A stretch of DNA of 50,000 nt. It comes from Linnemannia schmuckeri. Taxonomy: Eukaryota; Mortierellomycota; Mortierellomycetes; Mortierellales; Mortierellaceae. The stretch lies in NCBI GenBank assembly GCA_029449235.1, contig JANATG010000002.1, positions 1 to 50,000 on the forward strand. The letters run 5' to 3'. A program made the position numbers and the translations under genes. This document shows, piece by piece, positions 17,611 to 28,049 of the stretch (positions within the stretch are counted from its first letter, which is position 1; each line of letters opens with the position of its first letter). Below the pieces are notes generated by a model, which was given only the letters and a program-made list of their open reading frames with translations, was not told where the DNA came from and searched no databases.

Positions 17611-17864
17611 CTACTCTTATGTATAAGCACTGGCTCAAATCTTCTGATGTTAAAAAAAAACTTTTACCGCCCCTTTCAAGATGCAACCTGCTAAAGAAAT
17701 CATTTGTCCAGCTTGCAAGCAACCGGGCCACGCTAGGAGTACTTCTATACAATGTCCTCTCCGTAAACGAAGGTATGTTATCAAGCACAAACACAAACTC
17801 AACAAAACATCTCTCTATTAAAACAAATCTCTCTATTAAAACAAATCTCTCTATTAAAACAAAA
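17426..17864. repeat. Internal copies of the Helitron 5'-terminal motif
   Basis: TCTCTATTAAAACAAAAT occurs at 17426-17443, and three tandem 18-bp copies lie at 17810-17827, 17828-17845 and 17846-17864 inside RepHel intron 1. The same sequence is the 5' terminus at 16591 and at 24587. Confidence 0.9.
17562..17608. repeat. (TC)n microsatellite
   Basis: CTCTCC and TC units in the leader region between the small ORF and the RepHel first exon (17322-17680); nothing else coding is seen there. Confidence 0.85.
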
Positions 17865-18359
17865 TAAACAAAGAAAGTTAACTTACCTGCTATTCAATCC
17901 CTGTCCCTATCCTGAATAGAAATGCTACCAACTCAGTCTCCTCCAAACACACTACCCAAGAAATGGAAGAAACGGAAGTGTTAACAAAACGCATGCGGCA
18001 AGAAGGCTATGTCTCTGTAACAACAATACCTTCTGATCGGCATACCATGCTAGCTAACGCTGGCACTGTTACTCCTACCGTTCCTCTCCTTGCTCCTCTC
18101 GCTTCCTCTGCCTTCTCTACCTTCTCTGCCTCCACTGTTCCTTCTGTTACTTCCGTCCCTTCTACCCCTTCTGTCCCTTCTCTCCCTTCGACCACTTTTG
18201 ATTTTGTTTTTCCTGTTGCCTCCAGTGTCTCAACTACTTTTGCTACTGCCACTCCAGTCTGTAGCAGCTGTGGACAGCCGGGACACAAGCGCAAAACCCA
18301 CTCAGATTGCTTGATGAATCCTACCAGGCAACCATTCCATCCTACCAGGCAACCATTCC

Positions 18360-18391
<32 letters not shown>

Positions 18392-18765
18392 AAACAAAAA
18401 CAACAACAGCAGCAGCAGCAGCGTTTCAGTGTTCACCCCATTGCAACAAATCAAGCCACCACAACTCTCATTTCTACGCCTTTAATTACTGCTGCTGCTC
18501 CCTCGGTTCCTGTTACTCCTTTAGGTCCTGGTGCTCCCTTGGTACCTACAGCTGCTCCTTTGGGACCTGGTGCTCTTTCGGCTCCTATGACCCTGACTGT
18601 TCCCATTATTGCTTCGACTGCCTCTATACGAGTTTATGGGACTGGACTGGCAGCGGTCAGGATGCAGGATGATACACAATATCGGGCTCTGGAAAGAATG
18701 GACGTCGTATGCTCTCATTGTGGAGCCTTACATTGGATAGAGGTAAGGAAATATTAACTATTTTT

Positions 18766-18853
<88 letters not shown>

Positions 18854-20756
18854 GGTGGTGGTGGTGGTGGTGGTGGTGGTGGTGCAGAATGGTTGGTTGT
18901 TGCTAACATTTTATATATTTTTTTGTTTGAACCCTTTAAAATATATATAGGAACGTATCGGAAGAGCTGTTGTTCGCCCTGTCTTTTCCATGTGTTGCCT
19001 GCAAGGAAAAGTCCGGATGCCAATAATTAAGGCGCCTCCTGTGGAATTGCAAAACCTCTTCAGAGGTGATACCTCTTTGTCCAAGCGATTCCTATTACAG
19101 ATACGAACTTTCAATAACGCTTTTGCGTTTACATCCTTTGGTACATATACCAAGTACGAGCAGATGCGGCAACTTCCTGGAAGAGGTCCCAATACCTTTC
19201 AAGTAAGAGGTAAGAAATCTTTTTTTTTTTATTATTATTATTACTCTTCTTTTGTCACGGAGAATCTACGTGCCAAAAAAAAAAAAAAAAAAAAAAAAAA
19301 AGACTTGCAACCTAGAGCAAAACAGGGTATGGTATGTCGTTTCCGTCTTTAAGATCAACGATAATAAAAAAAAAAATAGAATACTAACGTACCATAACCT
19401 TATCATCCTATCTCATTAACATTGATTTGACAAATAGGTAACCTCTACCACAAAATCGGTGGTCTACTCCCACCTAGAGGTCAAAAACCTCAATTCGCCC
19501 AGATTTATTTTCATGACTCCAGCCATGATGATGAAGTCACCCGTCGATTGGATTTCATCTATGAACACAAGAGCCGGTCTACTACTCAAACCGCCTTCCG
19601 TAATGAAATGCGGAATAAGACCATGGACAAAGACATTATCGATACCCTCCAACGCCTTATGTACACCTATAATCCATACGCCAAGATACTCAAGACCGTT
19701 GGCGAACGCGTTCGAGATGACGACTCTTTGATTCTGGGCCTAAAACTAATTTGTCGCCGAACAGCCGATACAAGACGATATAATCGCCCTACTGTCGATG
19801 AAGTTGCAGCCATCCTTCCTAGCGGACCAGTGGATGCGCCTGAAGACCGAGATATTGTTGTACAACTTTACAACAATAAACTTCGTCGAGTCTCGGCCCT
19901 TCACCCTGCATACTTTCCCCTTTCTTATCCATTACTATTCATTCGGGGAGAGGATGGATTTAGTATCGATCTCTCTCTAGCCAATCCCCGCACTCCGGCA
20001 CTGCCTTTGCAACATGCAGTCTTTAATCCGGCTCCTCTCGCTCAACACCCTGCTCCTGCTCCCGCTCCAGTTCCCGCTCCCGGTCCTGCTCCCGGTCCTG
20101 CTCCCGGTCCTGCTCCCGGCATTGATCAGCAGCTCAATCAAGACGACATTCAAGACGACATTCAAGACGACATTCAAGACGACATTCAAGACGACATTCA
20201 AGACGACATTCAAGACGACATTCAAGACGACATTCAAGACGACAGCAATGCTACTCCAGAGCGTGACCCAACTCCAGACGGCCAAGATATGGAGGAAGAA
20301 CATGAACATGACTGGACTGCAGATGACCAAGTCGTCCAGGGCGTAGATCCAGATCCAGATCCAAATGAAGACCATGATGGCCTACTTCTAGATATCGAGC
20401 ATCCTTCCAGGCACGGAAAACTTACTATGATGGACTTTTTCACCTATCGCCTTCAATGTCGCATCGGTGACAGTAGTGAGTTCATGTTCCGCTCGAAACG
20501 TCTCTTACAGCAATTGATGGTTGACATGTTCTGTATTATGGACATGAATCGTATCAGCTATCTCAAGCAAAACCAAAAGACAATTCGCGCAGAGCTCTAT
20601 TCAGGTACGATTAGTGTTTGATACTTGATGGCTGATGAATTGATAGTTATTGATGGTTTATGATCAATGCTTAGTGGCTTTTTTTTTTTTTTTTTTATGA
20701 AAAGATTCTCTAACAATTTTTTTTTTTCGTGGCGGTACTATTACTACTACTACTTT

Positions 20757-20815
<59 letters not shown>

Positions 20816-23800
20816 TAGGCTTACAAGACGCTTTTAATGCTGGGGATGTCAATGCTGCCGCTGTTGGAAGAAAAGTCATTCTACCCTCATCCTATGTTGG
20901 TGGCCCTCGATTTATGCAGCAGTTGTACCAAGACGCAATAGCCATTGTGCGTGCATTAAACTCCATGCCGGATTACTTTATCACTTTCACCTGTAATCCG
21001 AAATGGCCTGAAATTACCTCTGAACTTTTCCCGAACCAATCGGCTTCTGACCGCCCAGATCTAACCGCACGGGTGTTCCATATCAAGCTAAAGCAGCTCT
21101 TGGACGACTTGACAAAGAACAAGATCTTCGGAGAAGTCACTGGTATGATTCATGTCATTGAGTTTCAAAAGCGCGGCCTCCCTCACGCCCATATTCTGCT
21201 CATCATGGCTCCAGATCACAAACCTCAAACGTCTTTGGACTATGATACATACATTTCTGCCGAGATTCCAGATCCAACTACTCATCCGGCTGCATACGAA
21301 ACCATCAAGAGCACTATGATCCATGGCCCATGTGGACCGTTCAACAGGCACTCGCCTTGCATGGAAAACGGTGTGTGTACAAAAGGGTACCCAAAGCCCT
21401 TCAACAATCACACTACAAACGGGCCAAACGGATTTCCTGAATACCGGCGACGCGGTAATGGCCGAACAATCAGGATCGACACTCAAGGTGGGTTTTTCTA
21501 TCTAGACAATCGCTGGGTAGTTCCGCATAACCTCTATTTGGCGGCAAAGTACAATGCTCACATCAATGTCGAGAGTTGTACTTCAAGTGCGGCGGTCAAG
21601 TACCTGTTCAAATACGTTTGTAAGGGCCATGATCGAGCTACTATTGTTTTGGACCAAGTGTTATCAGAACCAGCTGAAGCTCAAGATGATAATTCTACTG
21701 GTGCTACTGCTGGTGATGGTGATGCTGCTGGTGCTGTTGCTGTTGAACCAAGGGTTGTCAACGAAATTCATGAATATATCGATGGTCGCTACATATCTGC
21801 ACCCGAATCTTCCTGGCGCATCTTTGGATTCAGTACCCACAGTGCCTACCCGTCTGTGATCCGACTACACCTACATCTTCCTGGCCAATATATGCATGCC
21901 TTTCGCGAGACCGAATCAATTGCCACGGTCCTGGAAAGGGCTGCTCAAGAATGCACCACCCTGACCGCGTTTTTCGATTATAACCGCGACCATCCTAACG
22001 ATCCTAACGAACCGCCCACAAAGTACATTGACTTTCCGCGGAACCACGTATATTCAAAAAAGCGCAAGTGTTGGAAATACAGGGCAAGAGGGTCTTCCAT
22101 CGGTCGTATGTTTTTTGTCCACCCCGCAGCCGGCGAACTGTACTACCTACGATCATTGCTGAACACCATTCCAAGTCCCGTATCGTTTGAGCATCTGAGA
22201 ACAGTTCGAAACGAGGTTTACCCCACATTCAAGAATGCTTGCATTGCTCTAGGCATGCTGGATGACGACCGCGAGTGGGAAAACTGCCTTCGATACGCTT
22301 CTCTCGAGCGAACAGGATACCAACTTCGCCGACTATTTGTTCAAATCCTTGCTCAATGCGACCTTACAGATCCGGCTCGACTGTGGAATGTGTTTCGTAA
22401 TGACCTGTCTGACGATCTCCCTCCCAAGGCCCGTGATGCTACAAACTCAGAGCAACTACAAGAGTTTGCAATCCAGCGTGCGAATGCTGCTTTGATCCAT
22501 ATACAAGCTCTTCTCAAGCCACGCGGAAAATCCCTTCAAGACTTTCCGGGTATGCCGGAACCTGTTATTCCGAACCAGAATCTCCAAAGCACAGCGCTCA
22601 ACTCATTAGTCCAAGATGAGTTGAATTATCCATTACCTACCTTGGAACAGCTCGCTGAAATGGTACAAGAGCTTAATGTGGATCAAAGAAAAGCATATGA
22701 CAGAATCAAACATGCATACGAGACAAACTCTTCAGATGCATTCTTCTTCATTGACGGTCCTGCAGGTACAGGAAAAACCTTTTTGTACTCTGTCATTCTG
22801 TCCACGGTGCGATTAAATTACGATATCGCCCTTGCAGTCGCTGGATCTGGGATTGCGGCCTTGCTCCTACAAGGTGGAAGAACCGTACACTCGCGATTCA
22901 AAGTTCCCATCCCTATTCATGAGGACAGCGTTTGTAACGTAAAGTATGGTGACGAAACAGCTCAGCTTCTCATTCGTGCCAAAGTCATTGTCTGGGATGA
23001 AGCTGCTACGACTCATAGGTACGTTTTTGAGGCTATTGACCGTACGCTCCGAGACCTCATGAAAGTCTCCGATCCAGAGAATATAAATCGTCCCTTTGGA
23101 GGCAAAATCATGGTCTTTGGTGGAGACTTTAGGCAGACACCTCCTGTTATTCAAAGAGGATCCAAAGAAGACATTGTTGAAGCTTGCTTTAAACAGTCTC
23201 CGCTCTGGCAACATATCCAACTTCTTCGCCTTTCTCTCAACATGCGCCTCCTCAAAAACGCCAACGCCCCCGATATCAAGGCCCAAACCGAATACGCTCT
23301 CTGGCTTCTTCAAGTTGGAGAAGGAACTATTCCAGGTCCGACTTTCGACAACGGTATCTCGACTATTATCCCGCTTCCGCCGCAAATAGTTATGCCAGTC
23401 AATGCAGACATGGATGCTCTTATTGCAAAGGTCTATCCCAATCTCAGGCACAATGTGGGTAATGCTCACTATCTCAACCAACGAGCCATCCTCTGCACAA
23501 CAAACGACAACGTTACACAGGTCAATGACCATATCATGGCAACCCTACAAGAACAATCAGGCGAATTCTTCTCAAACGATTCGATTATCGATAACGACAA
23601 CAGCAAAATGAACGACCTGTTTCCTCTCGAGTTTCTTAATGGACTAATATCCTCAGCGCTCCCTCCTCACCATCTAAAGTTGACTGTGGGTTGTCCCATT
23701 ATGCTCTTGAGAAACCTTTCGCCCGAGGATGGCCTTTGCAATGGCACGCGTCTTATCTGCACATCGCTTTCCCGCTATGTTCTGGGCGCCACTATTATTA

Positions 23801-24123
23801 CCGGAACACATGCTGGCGAACATGTGTTTCTTCCTCGCATTCCCATCTGCCCTTCTGACCTCGACATGCCTTTCAAGTTTCGACGTCTCCAGTTTCCCAT
23901 TCGCCCGGCCTTTGCAATCACCATTAACAAGGCACAAGGTCAAACACTGGACACTGTTGGCATCTATCTCAAAAAGCCGGTGTTTTCACACGGTCAATTA
24001 TATGTCGCCCTGTCCAGAGTAACAAGCCATGCTAATGTGCATGTTTTGGTCGAGAACCAAGAAGACACTAATACACCATACGGTCGTACAACAAATGTGG
24101 TGTATCCAGAGATTCTTGCCTAA
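17681..24123 (+). CDS. Helitron RepHel transposase (HUH replication initiator plus Pif1-type helicase), five exons
   Basis: Exons 17681-17772, 17920-18742, 18951-19209, 19438-20604 and 20819-24123; all introns are GT-AG and all joins are in frame, giving about 1,881 residues. Exons 1 and 2 each hold a zinc knuckle (CPACKQPGHARSTSIQC and CSSCGQPGHKRKTHSDC). Exons 2-3 join in a Helitron N-terminal region (HCGALHW...CCLQGKV...IRTFNNAFAF). Exon 4 has Pro-Ala and DDIQ repeats. Exon 5 has the HUH motif GLPHAHILL (about 899), two tyrosines in YLFKYVCKG (about 1041 and 1045), Walker A GPAGTGKTF (about 1426), Walker B IVWDEA (about 1503), GGDFRQ, and a C-terminal INKAQGQTLD helicase motif. Rep nicks and joins ends; the helicase unwinds during rolling-circle transfer. 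The start ATG is the first in frame before the first knuckle. Confidence 0.85.
18358..18421. repeat. (CAA/CAG)n coding microsatellite
   Basis: CAA then CAG triplets within RepHel exon 2 encode a poly-Gln stretch with a few Lys residues just after the second zinc knuckle. Confidence 0.9.
18764..18883. repeat. (TTG)n then (GGT)n microsatellite in RepHel intron 2
   Basis: About 29 TTG/GTT triplets followed by GGT triplets fill much of the 208-base intron 18743-18950. Confidence 0.92.
20143..20245. repeat. 12-bp coding minisatellite (Asp-Asp-Ile-Gln)n
   Basis: GACGACATTCAA repeated about eight times in RepHel exon 4, adding an acidic linker between the N-terminal region and the Rep core. The preceding GGTCCTGCTCCC units encode Pro-Ala-Pro-Gly. 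Confidence 0.92.
20737..20816. repeat. (CTA)n microsatellite at the 3' end of RepHel intron 4
   Basis: ACT/CTA triplets run up to the acceptor CTATAG of the intron 20605-20818. The repeat therefore directly abuts, and may form, the polypyrimidine/acceptor region. Confidence 0.9.
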
Positions 24124-24554
24124 ACGATCGAGTCAAACCCAAAAAAATAAAAGTTAAAAAATAAACAAAAAAAAAACAACCTTCGATTTCTTTTATATCT
24201 TGGAAAACGTACACATGTTTTACAGGCACAGATACAGAAGAGAACCCTTATTTCATGGCCGCAGGCCACACAATTGTATCCAACTCCCTTTGAAGCTTTT
24301 AGGCGTTTCCTTTAGGTGTTTTTCCTTTAGGTGTTTTTCTTTAGGTGTTTTTCTTTAGGCGTTTTTGAGATTATTTCCCCTTTAAAGACCGCGAATCAGA
24401 TATACCCGGCACAGAAATTAATTCAGTGATCAGTGCAAAATGCTTCCTCTTTGTCTTTCTCTCCCGTCTCCACGAGCGAACGCCCCAAGTACAAGTCATC
24501 ACAGAGTCCTCCCCCAAGCTATCCAAGTAACTCTGTTGAGCAAACAAACACTCC
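24124..24554 (+). other. Helitron 1 3' flank, non-coding
   Basis: AT-rich 3' region after the RepHel stop, including four short tandem units of TTTAGGTGTTTTTC type (about 24296-24366). No gene seen. Confidence 0.6.
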
Positions 24555-24586
24555 CTCCGCGAGCGGACGCCGCGGGCACAAGCTAG
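24555..24586 (+). other. Helitron 1 3' terminus: hairpin plus CTAG
   Basis: CTCCGCGAGCGGACGCCGCGG can fold with a CCGCG/CGCGG stem, then GCACAAGCTAG ends the element at 24586. A near-identical terminus closes Helitron 2 at 34929-34960. This is the Helitron replication terminator. Confidence 0.88.
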
Positions 24587-24614
24587 TCTCTCTATTAAAA
24601 CAAAATCGTTGCGC

Positions 24615-25144
24615 TGTCAGGATTCCCGGCTTCCCCTTAAGCAGGTCCTCCTGTAGCCTATCGTGGCGCCTTCCCCTAAGCCACCATCGCGACCCTAGGA
24701 TTCAATCTCATATACTGACGGAATCTCGTCTAGTAGCCTAAGCTCTCAAGGTACCTACGCCCCATCGGTCGGTCTCAGCCCCTTCCCTGAGTAGCTCTCG
24801 ACCCGGTTGCCTTTCCGCCGCGGTCACTGACTCGAGTCCCCAGGTCCGGGTCCCCTCACCAGTATAAATAGTCCTCCTAGCTAAATAGTTATATTGAGTT
24901 CCTTTCCAGTCCTCACTCCTAAATATATATATCATTTTCCCATATACTTTCTCTCTCTATTCTTGATGCCCATCTTCCGCTGGACATTTATCTATCTAGC
25001 CCTCCTCTACTCACTCTACCTCCTGGAGCTCTCTATCCTAGGGCTTCCTCCTTCTTCCCCTCTATCTTCTTCTGGTTGTACCCTTGATCGCTCGTGCTGC
25101 ATTTTTCCCAATGACAGTCACCCGATTCGCCCTCCAACCGAACA
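24615..25144 (+). mobile_element. Solo LTR (530 bp) inside Helitron 2
   Basis: Begins TGTCAGG and ends CCGAACA, with TGT...ACA termini, flanked by GCGC at 24611-24614 and 25145-25148. In Helitron 1 the same site reads CGTTGCGCGCAGTCAC uninterrupted, an empty site that confirms insertion with a 4-bp duplication. A TATAAATA box lies at about 24864. No internal retrotransposon sequence is present, so this is a solo LTR left by LTR-LTR recombination. Orientation is taken from the TATA box. Confidence 0.82.
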
Positions 25145-25644
25145 GCGCGCAGTCACCTGATATAGTTTGCAGTCACAATCGTAAGTCATGTGATGATGCT
25201 GGAGATCCTCATCCTCCTACATTGGTTGGTCGCCTTGCCTAAGGCTCCCGGTTACTCCAACAAGGAATATCTCTTCTACCTTTTGATCATAAATAAAAAA
25301 ACCTGACTCCGTGAAATAATTTTGTTTCTAAAAAAAAAAAAAAAAAAAAAAAAAAGGGGGGACGGTCCAATATCAGAAAATAAATGAATGAAAAAAAAAA
25401 AAGGAGGCATATCCTCTCTTTTTTTCACCCTCTTTTCTCACCTCTCCTACCAGGAAAAATGACAGACGGGCTCACACTTTCTTTCAGTTAACGACGATAT
25501 ATAACGTTAATGTCATTGCCATATCACTCACGTTTTTGCCTGTTCTTTTCATTTTTTTTTTCTTTGTTCATTGACCTCTAACCCTCCTCGCATTAATCAT
25601 TCTCATTCATCTGACAGTTTGATCATACCTAATCTGCCATCAGC
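25145..25644 (+). other. Helitron 2 5' region, non-coding
   Basis: After the solo LTR come GCAGTCAC motifs related to the Helitron 1 subterminal repeats, a poly(A) run of about 26 at 25330-25355 and T-rich sequence leading to the ATG at 25645. No gene seen. Confidence 0.6.
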
Positions 25645-25684
25645 ATGCCTCGCACTCGCCAACACCGTGCCCCTCTTAAATCTG

Positions 25685-25688
25685 AATC
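25685..25688. repeat. Gypsy target-site duplication AATC, 5' copy
   Basis: AATC before the 5' LTR, repeated at 32701-32704 after the 3' LTR. Confidence 0.8.
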
Positions 25689-25809
25689 TGACAAAATACA
25701 GAGTACTTTTTACTTGACGAAGAAATCTCTATAAATAAGTGTGTTCAATAAACGGGTCAACAACAATGACCTTCTTTCTCGTCTTCTCCTCTCCATCTGA
25801 ATTTTGACT
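25689..25809 (+). repeat. 5' LTR (121 bp)
   Basis: TGACAAAATAC...GAATTTTGACT. It contains a TATAAATA box (about 25730) and, 16 bases on, AATAAA (about 25747), so promoter and poly(A) signal are nearly adjacent. Identical to 32580-32700 at every base. It lacks the usual ...CA end, but the AATC duplication and Helitron reading frame support these limits. Confidence 0.85.
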
Positions 25810-25833
25810 TTTTTTGACGACTTACTGTTGACC

Positions 25834-25838
<5 letters not shown>

Positions 25839-25875
<37 letters not shown>

Positions 25876-25919
25876 ACACACACATACACACATACACACA
25901 CACACACACACACACATAC
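25839..25919. repeat. Poly(A) about 37 followed by (CA)n in the Gypsy leader
   Basis: A run of A at about 25837-25874 then CACACATACACA units up to 18 bases before the Gag ATG at 25938. Confidence 0.92.
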
Positions 25920-25937
25920 ATCAACATCTTTCATCCA

Positions 25938-28028
25938 ATGTTCAACCAGGAATCTATGAATGTCGATATCTCGACTTCCCCCAACAATCATAACGAAATG
26001 GAGATGGCAATTACCAAATTGCATGCTTCGCTCGACCGCTTGAAGGGCCTGCTAAAGCAAAACCTGCAGAAGCAGGCCTGTCTCGTGGCTGATAATTCTC
26101 AGTTCGCGGTTCGAGAGTCTTTGACGCAAGAAGAGAGTATGCGCAAGGGAGAGCTGACTACTCTGTTAGATGCTGCTCGTACTGAACAAGTTCAGATAGA
26201 AAAGCAGATAAAAGAGTGTGATGCTGCTCTTATCAGTTTAAAAGAAAGTCTTCCTAGTTCTCCTGAGGAGAATGTTCTTAAACTGGTGCGACACTTTTTG
26301 GATTACAAAAAGGAGTCTCTGCCTTTGGTTCCTGGTAGACGTCTTCCCATGGTTACGTCGCTGACACTCAAGCCAGTACCAGGCCTTCCTGAGTTTCCAG
26401 ATCTTGAGAAGGTATACCGAGGTTCTTCTTCAGCAGACATGGTCTTCTCTTTTCTGAGAGATTTTGAGCGTAGGCTTCGAAATGCCACTGGAAGTCAAGA
26501 AGTTTTCGAGCTATTGTGTTATGCATACCTCAAGAAGGCCATTCTAGACCACGACGTACTGGTCACCTTCGAAAAACTTATGACACCCACTAAGGAGTCT
26601 CATGCCTGGTCTTGGGAGATATCTCGCTCGATGTTTCTTCAGGCTGTGGATCAGGAGAGTGCGATGGGAGACGTTGTCCAACGTCTTTACTCCATTGCCC
26701 CGCGAGAGAATGAGGACTACAAGTCTTTTGTCTCTCGCATCCGCGAGCTTCTTCTTCAAAAGTCTACCAGTGACAATCATTTTGACCTCATCGTTAGGAT
26801 TGTTATGGTGATCTCAAATGAAGGACGTGCCAAAGTGAAGGATCACTTTGGCGACATCAAGAATATTCCCTCTCTTGATGTTCTCCTTAGCTACCTCAGC
26901 AACCAAGTCAATTCTCCCTATGGTCCTCGCTCTTCGGGCTACCACCCCTCGCCGCAAATTCAGGCAGAGTGTCGCCACAAGTTTTCTTCCGCGACCCAGG
27001 CGGGTAACATGGCTAAATTAGGTAACAATCGTGTGTTTAAGCGTCCGCGTCTGGATGTGGCAACCAATGGTGGTAAAAACACCATTCGCGATTTGTCTTC
27101 CAACCTAACTGCCAGCCCCAGTCCAGAGCATTCCAAAAAGAAGTTCTGTCATTTCTGTAAGAAAGTTGGTCATGAAAAGGACAACTGTTTCAAACTTCAG
27201 AAAAAAAATGGCGCACATGGTACTGCTACCGCTGATTTTTCCGGAAAAACAGAGCAGAACGCCACGCTGATCAGAACTCCGACCCCTGTTGGTTTACACA
27301 AGCCGGCCAAAGTCAATATGGTTGCTTCAGTAACTCCGCTCGAGCGTGTTCGTAATGCAGATGACTTTGACTCATATGGCCATAATGCCTCTGGACCGGG
27401 TCCCCTATACGAATTGGGTATCCTCGATGAAGACGAGGCCATGAACAAAGTACCTTACTTGAATAACTGGTATGTGAATACACCGCCAACTGTGAGTAGA
27501 GTCAATGCCATTATGGACACTACTGCAAATCAAGACGATTTTGCCGCAGTTCACATTTCTATCAATGGTTATACCACCGTTGCTATGATAGACACTGGCG
27601 CTGATATTACAATTATTGATCGATCTTTTGCTTGTACTCTTTCCATTGCTTATGAAAAGATAGATGCATTTGTTGTTCTAGCGTTTGGCACACAACAAAT
27701 CCAACGTGAAAGGACAACTGATCCCGTCACAATATCTTGCAATGGCTACTCCATCTGTGAGAGAGTAGACGTAGCCGACCTGAGTGATAAGGCGGTTCTA
27801 GTCGGCAAAGATTACTTCAATAAATTAGGATTCAGACTCACAATGCAGACATTGATATCCACGCCATTGGATGTTCCATTAATCGACCCCATCCCTGCCA
27901 TCATTCCAACAGACGATGATATTTTAATGGAGGGAGAGAAGGATGATGCAGAACTGCTCTCTTTAAGAGAAAAGTTCATTCGAGAATTAGAACCCTTGCT
28001 CGAAAGAAATGCAAGCATTGATCCTTGA
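25938..28028 (+). CDS. Gag-protease polyprotein of the Gypsy element
   Basis: 696 residues, ATG at 25938. The N-terminus is helical with heptad-like Leu/Lys spacing (LHASLDRLKGLLKQNLQ); the Gag core follows, then a CCHC knuckle CHFCKKVGHEKDNC near residue 403 for RNA packaging, and an aspartic protease with the DTGA triad (VAMIDTGADITIID) near residue 550. The stop TGA at 28026-28028 is in the same frame as Pol, only 21 bases ahead of the next ATG. Either a stop-readthrough signal controls the Gag:Pol ratio or one substitution broke a single Gag-Pol ORF. Confidence 0.92.
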   Translation: MFNQESMNVDISTSPNNHNEMEMAITKLHASLDRLKGLLKQNLQKQACLVADNSQFAVRESLTQEESMRKGELTTLLDAARTEQVQIEKQIKECDAALISLKESLPSSPEENVLKLVRHFLDYKKESLPLVPGRRLPMVTSLTLKPVPGLPEFPDLEKVYRGSSSADMVFSFLRDFERRLRNATGSQEVFELLCYAYLKKAILDHDVLVTFEKLMTPTKESHAWSWEISRSMFLQAVDQESAMGDVVQRLYSIAPRENEDYKSFVSRIRELLLQKSTSDNHFDLIVRIVMVISNEGRAKVKDHFGDIKNIPSLDVLLSYLSNQVNSPYGPRSSGYHPSPQIQAECRHKFSSATQAGNMAKLGNNRVFKRPRLDVATNGGKNTIRDLSSNLTASPSPEHSKKKFCHFCKKVGHEKDNCFKLQKKNGAHGTATADFSGKTEQNATLIRTPTPVGLHKPAKVNMVASVTPLERVRNADDFDSYGHNASGPGPLYELGILDEDEAMNKVPYLNNWYVNTPPTVSRVNAIMDTTANQDDFAAVHISINGYTTVAMIDTGADITIIDRSFACTLSIAYEKIDAFVVLAFGTQQIQRERTTDPVTISCNGYSICERVDVADLSDKAVLVGKDYFNKLGFRLTMQTLISTPLDVPLIDPIPAIIPTDDDILMEGEKDDAELLSLREKFIRELEPLLERNASIDP

Positions 28029-28049
28029 AGTCACTGCCCAAAGGAACTA

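Larger units (their letters stand above)
16591..24586 (+). mobile_element. Helitron 1, complete with RepHel gene
   Basis: An 8.0-kb rolling-circle transposon. The 5' end TCTCTCTATTAAAAC is preceded by a CT-rich microsatellite; the exact first base could be 16586, where an A precedes TC. The 3' end is a GC-rich hairpin (CCGCG...CGCGG) followed by ACAAGCTAG, the CTRR-type terminus, next to T at 24587. Contents: four 32-bp subterminal repeats, a small ORF (17076-17321) and a five-exon Rep-helicase gene (17681-24123). No inactivating change is visible in the spliced frame, so the element could be autonomous. Confidence 0.88.

Noticed and set aside
22867..23532. 221-codon minus-strand frame opposite the Helitron helicase
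   Set aside because: Shadow of a strongly conserved helicase; a similar antisense frame appears opposite the Helitron 2 helicase for the same codon reasons.
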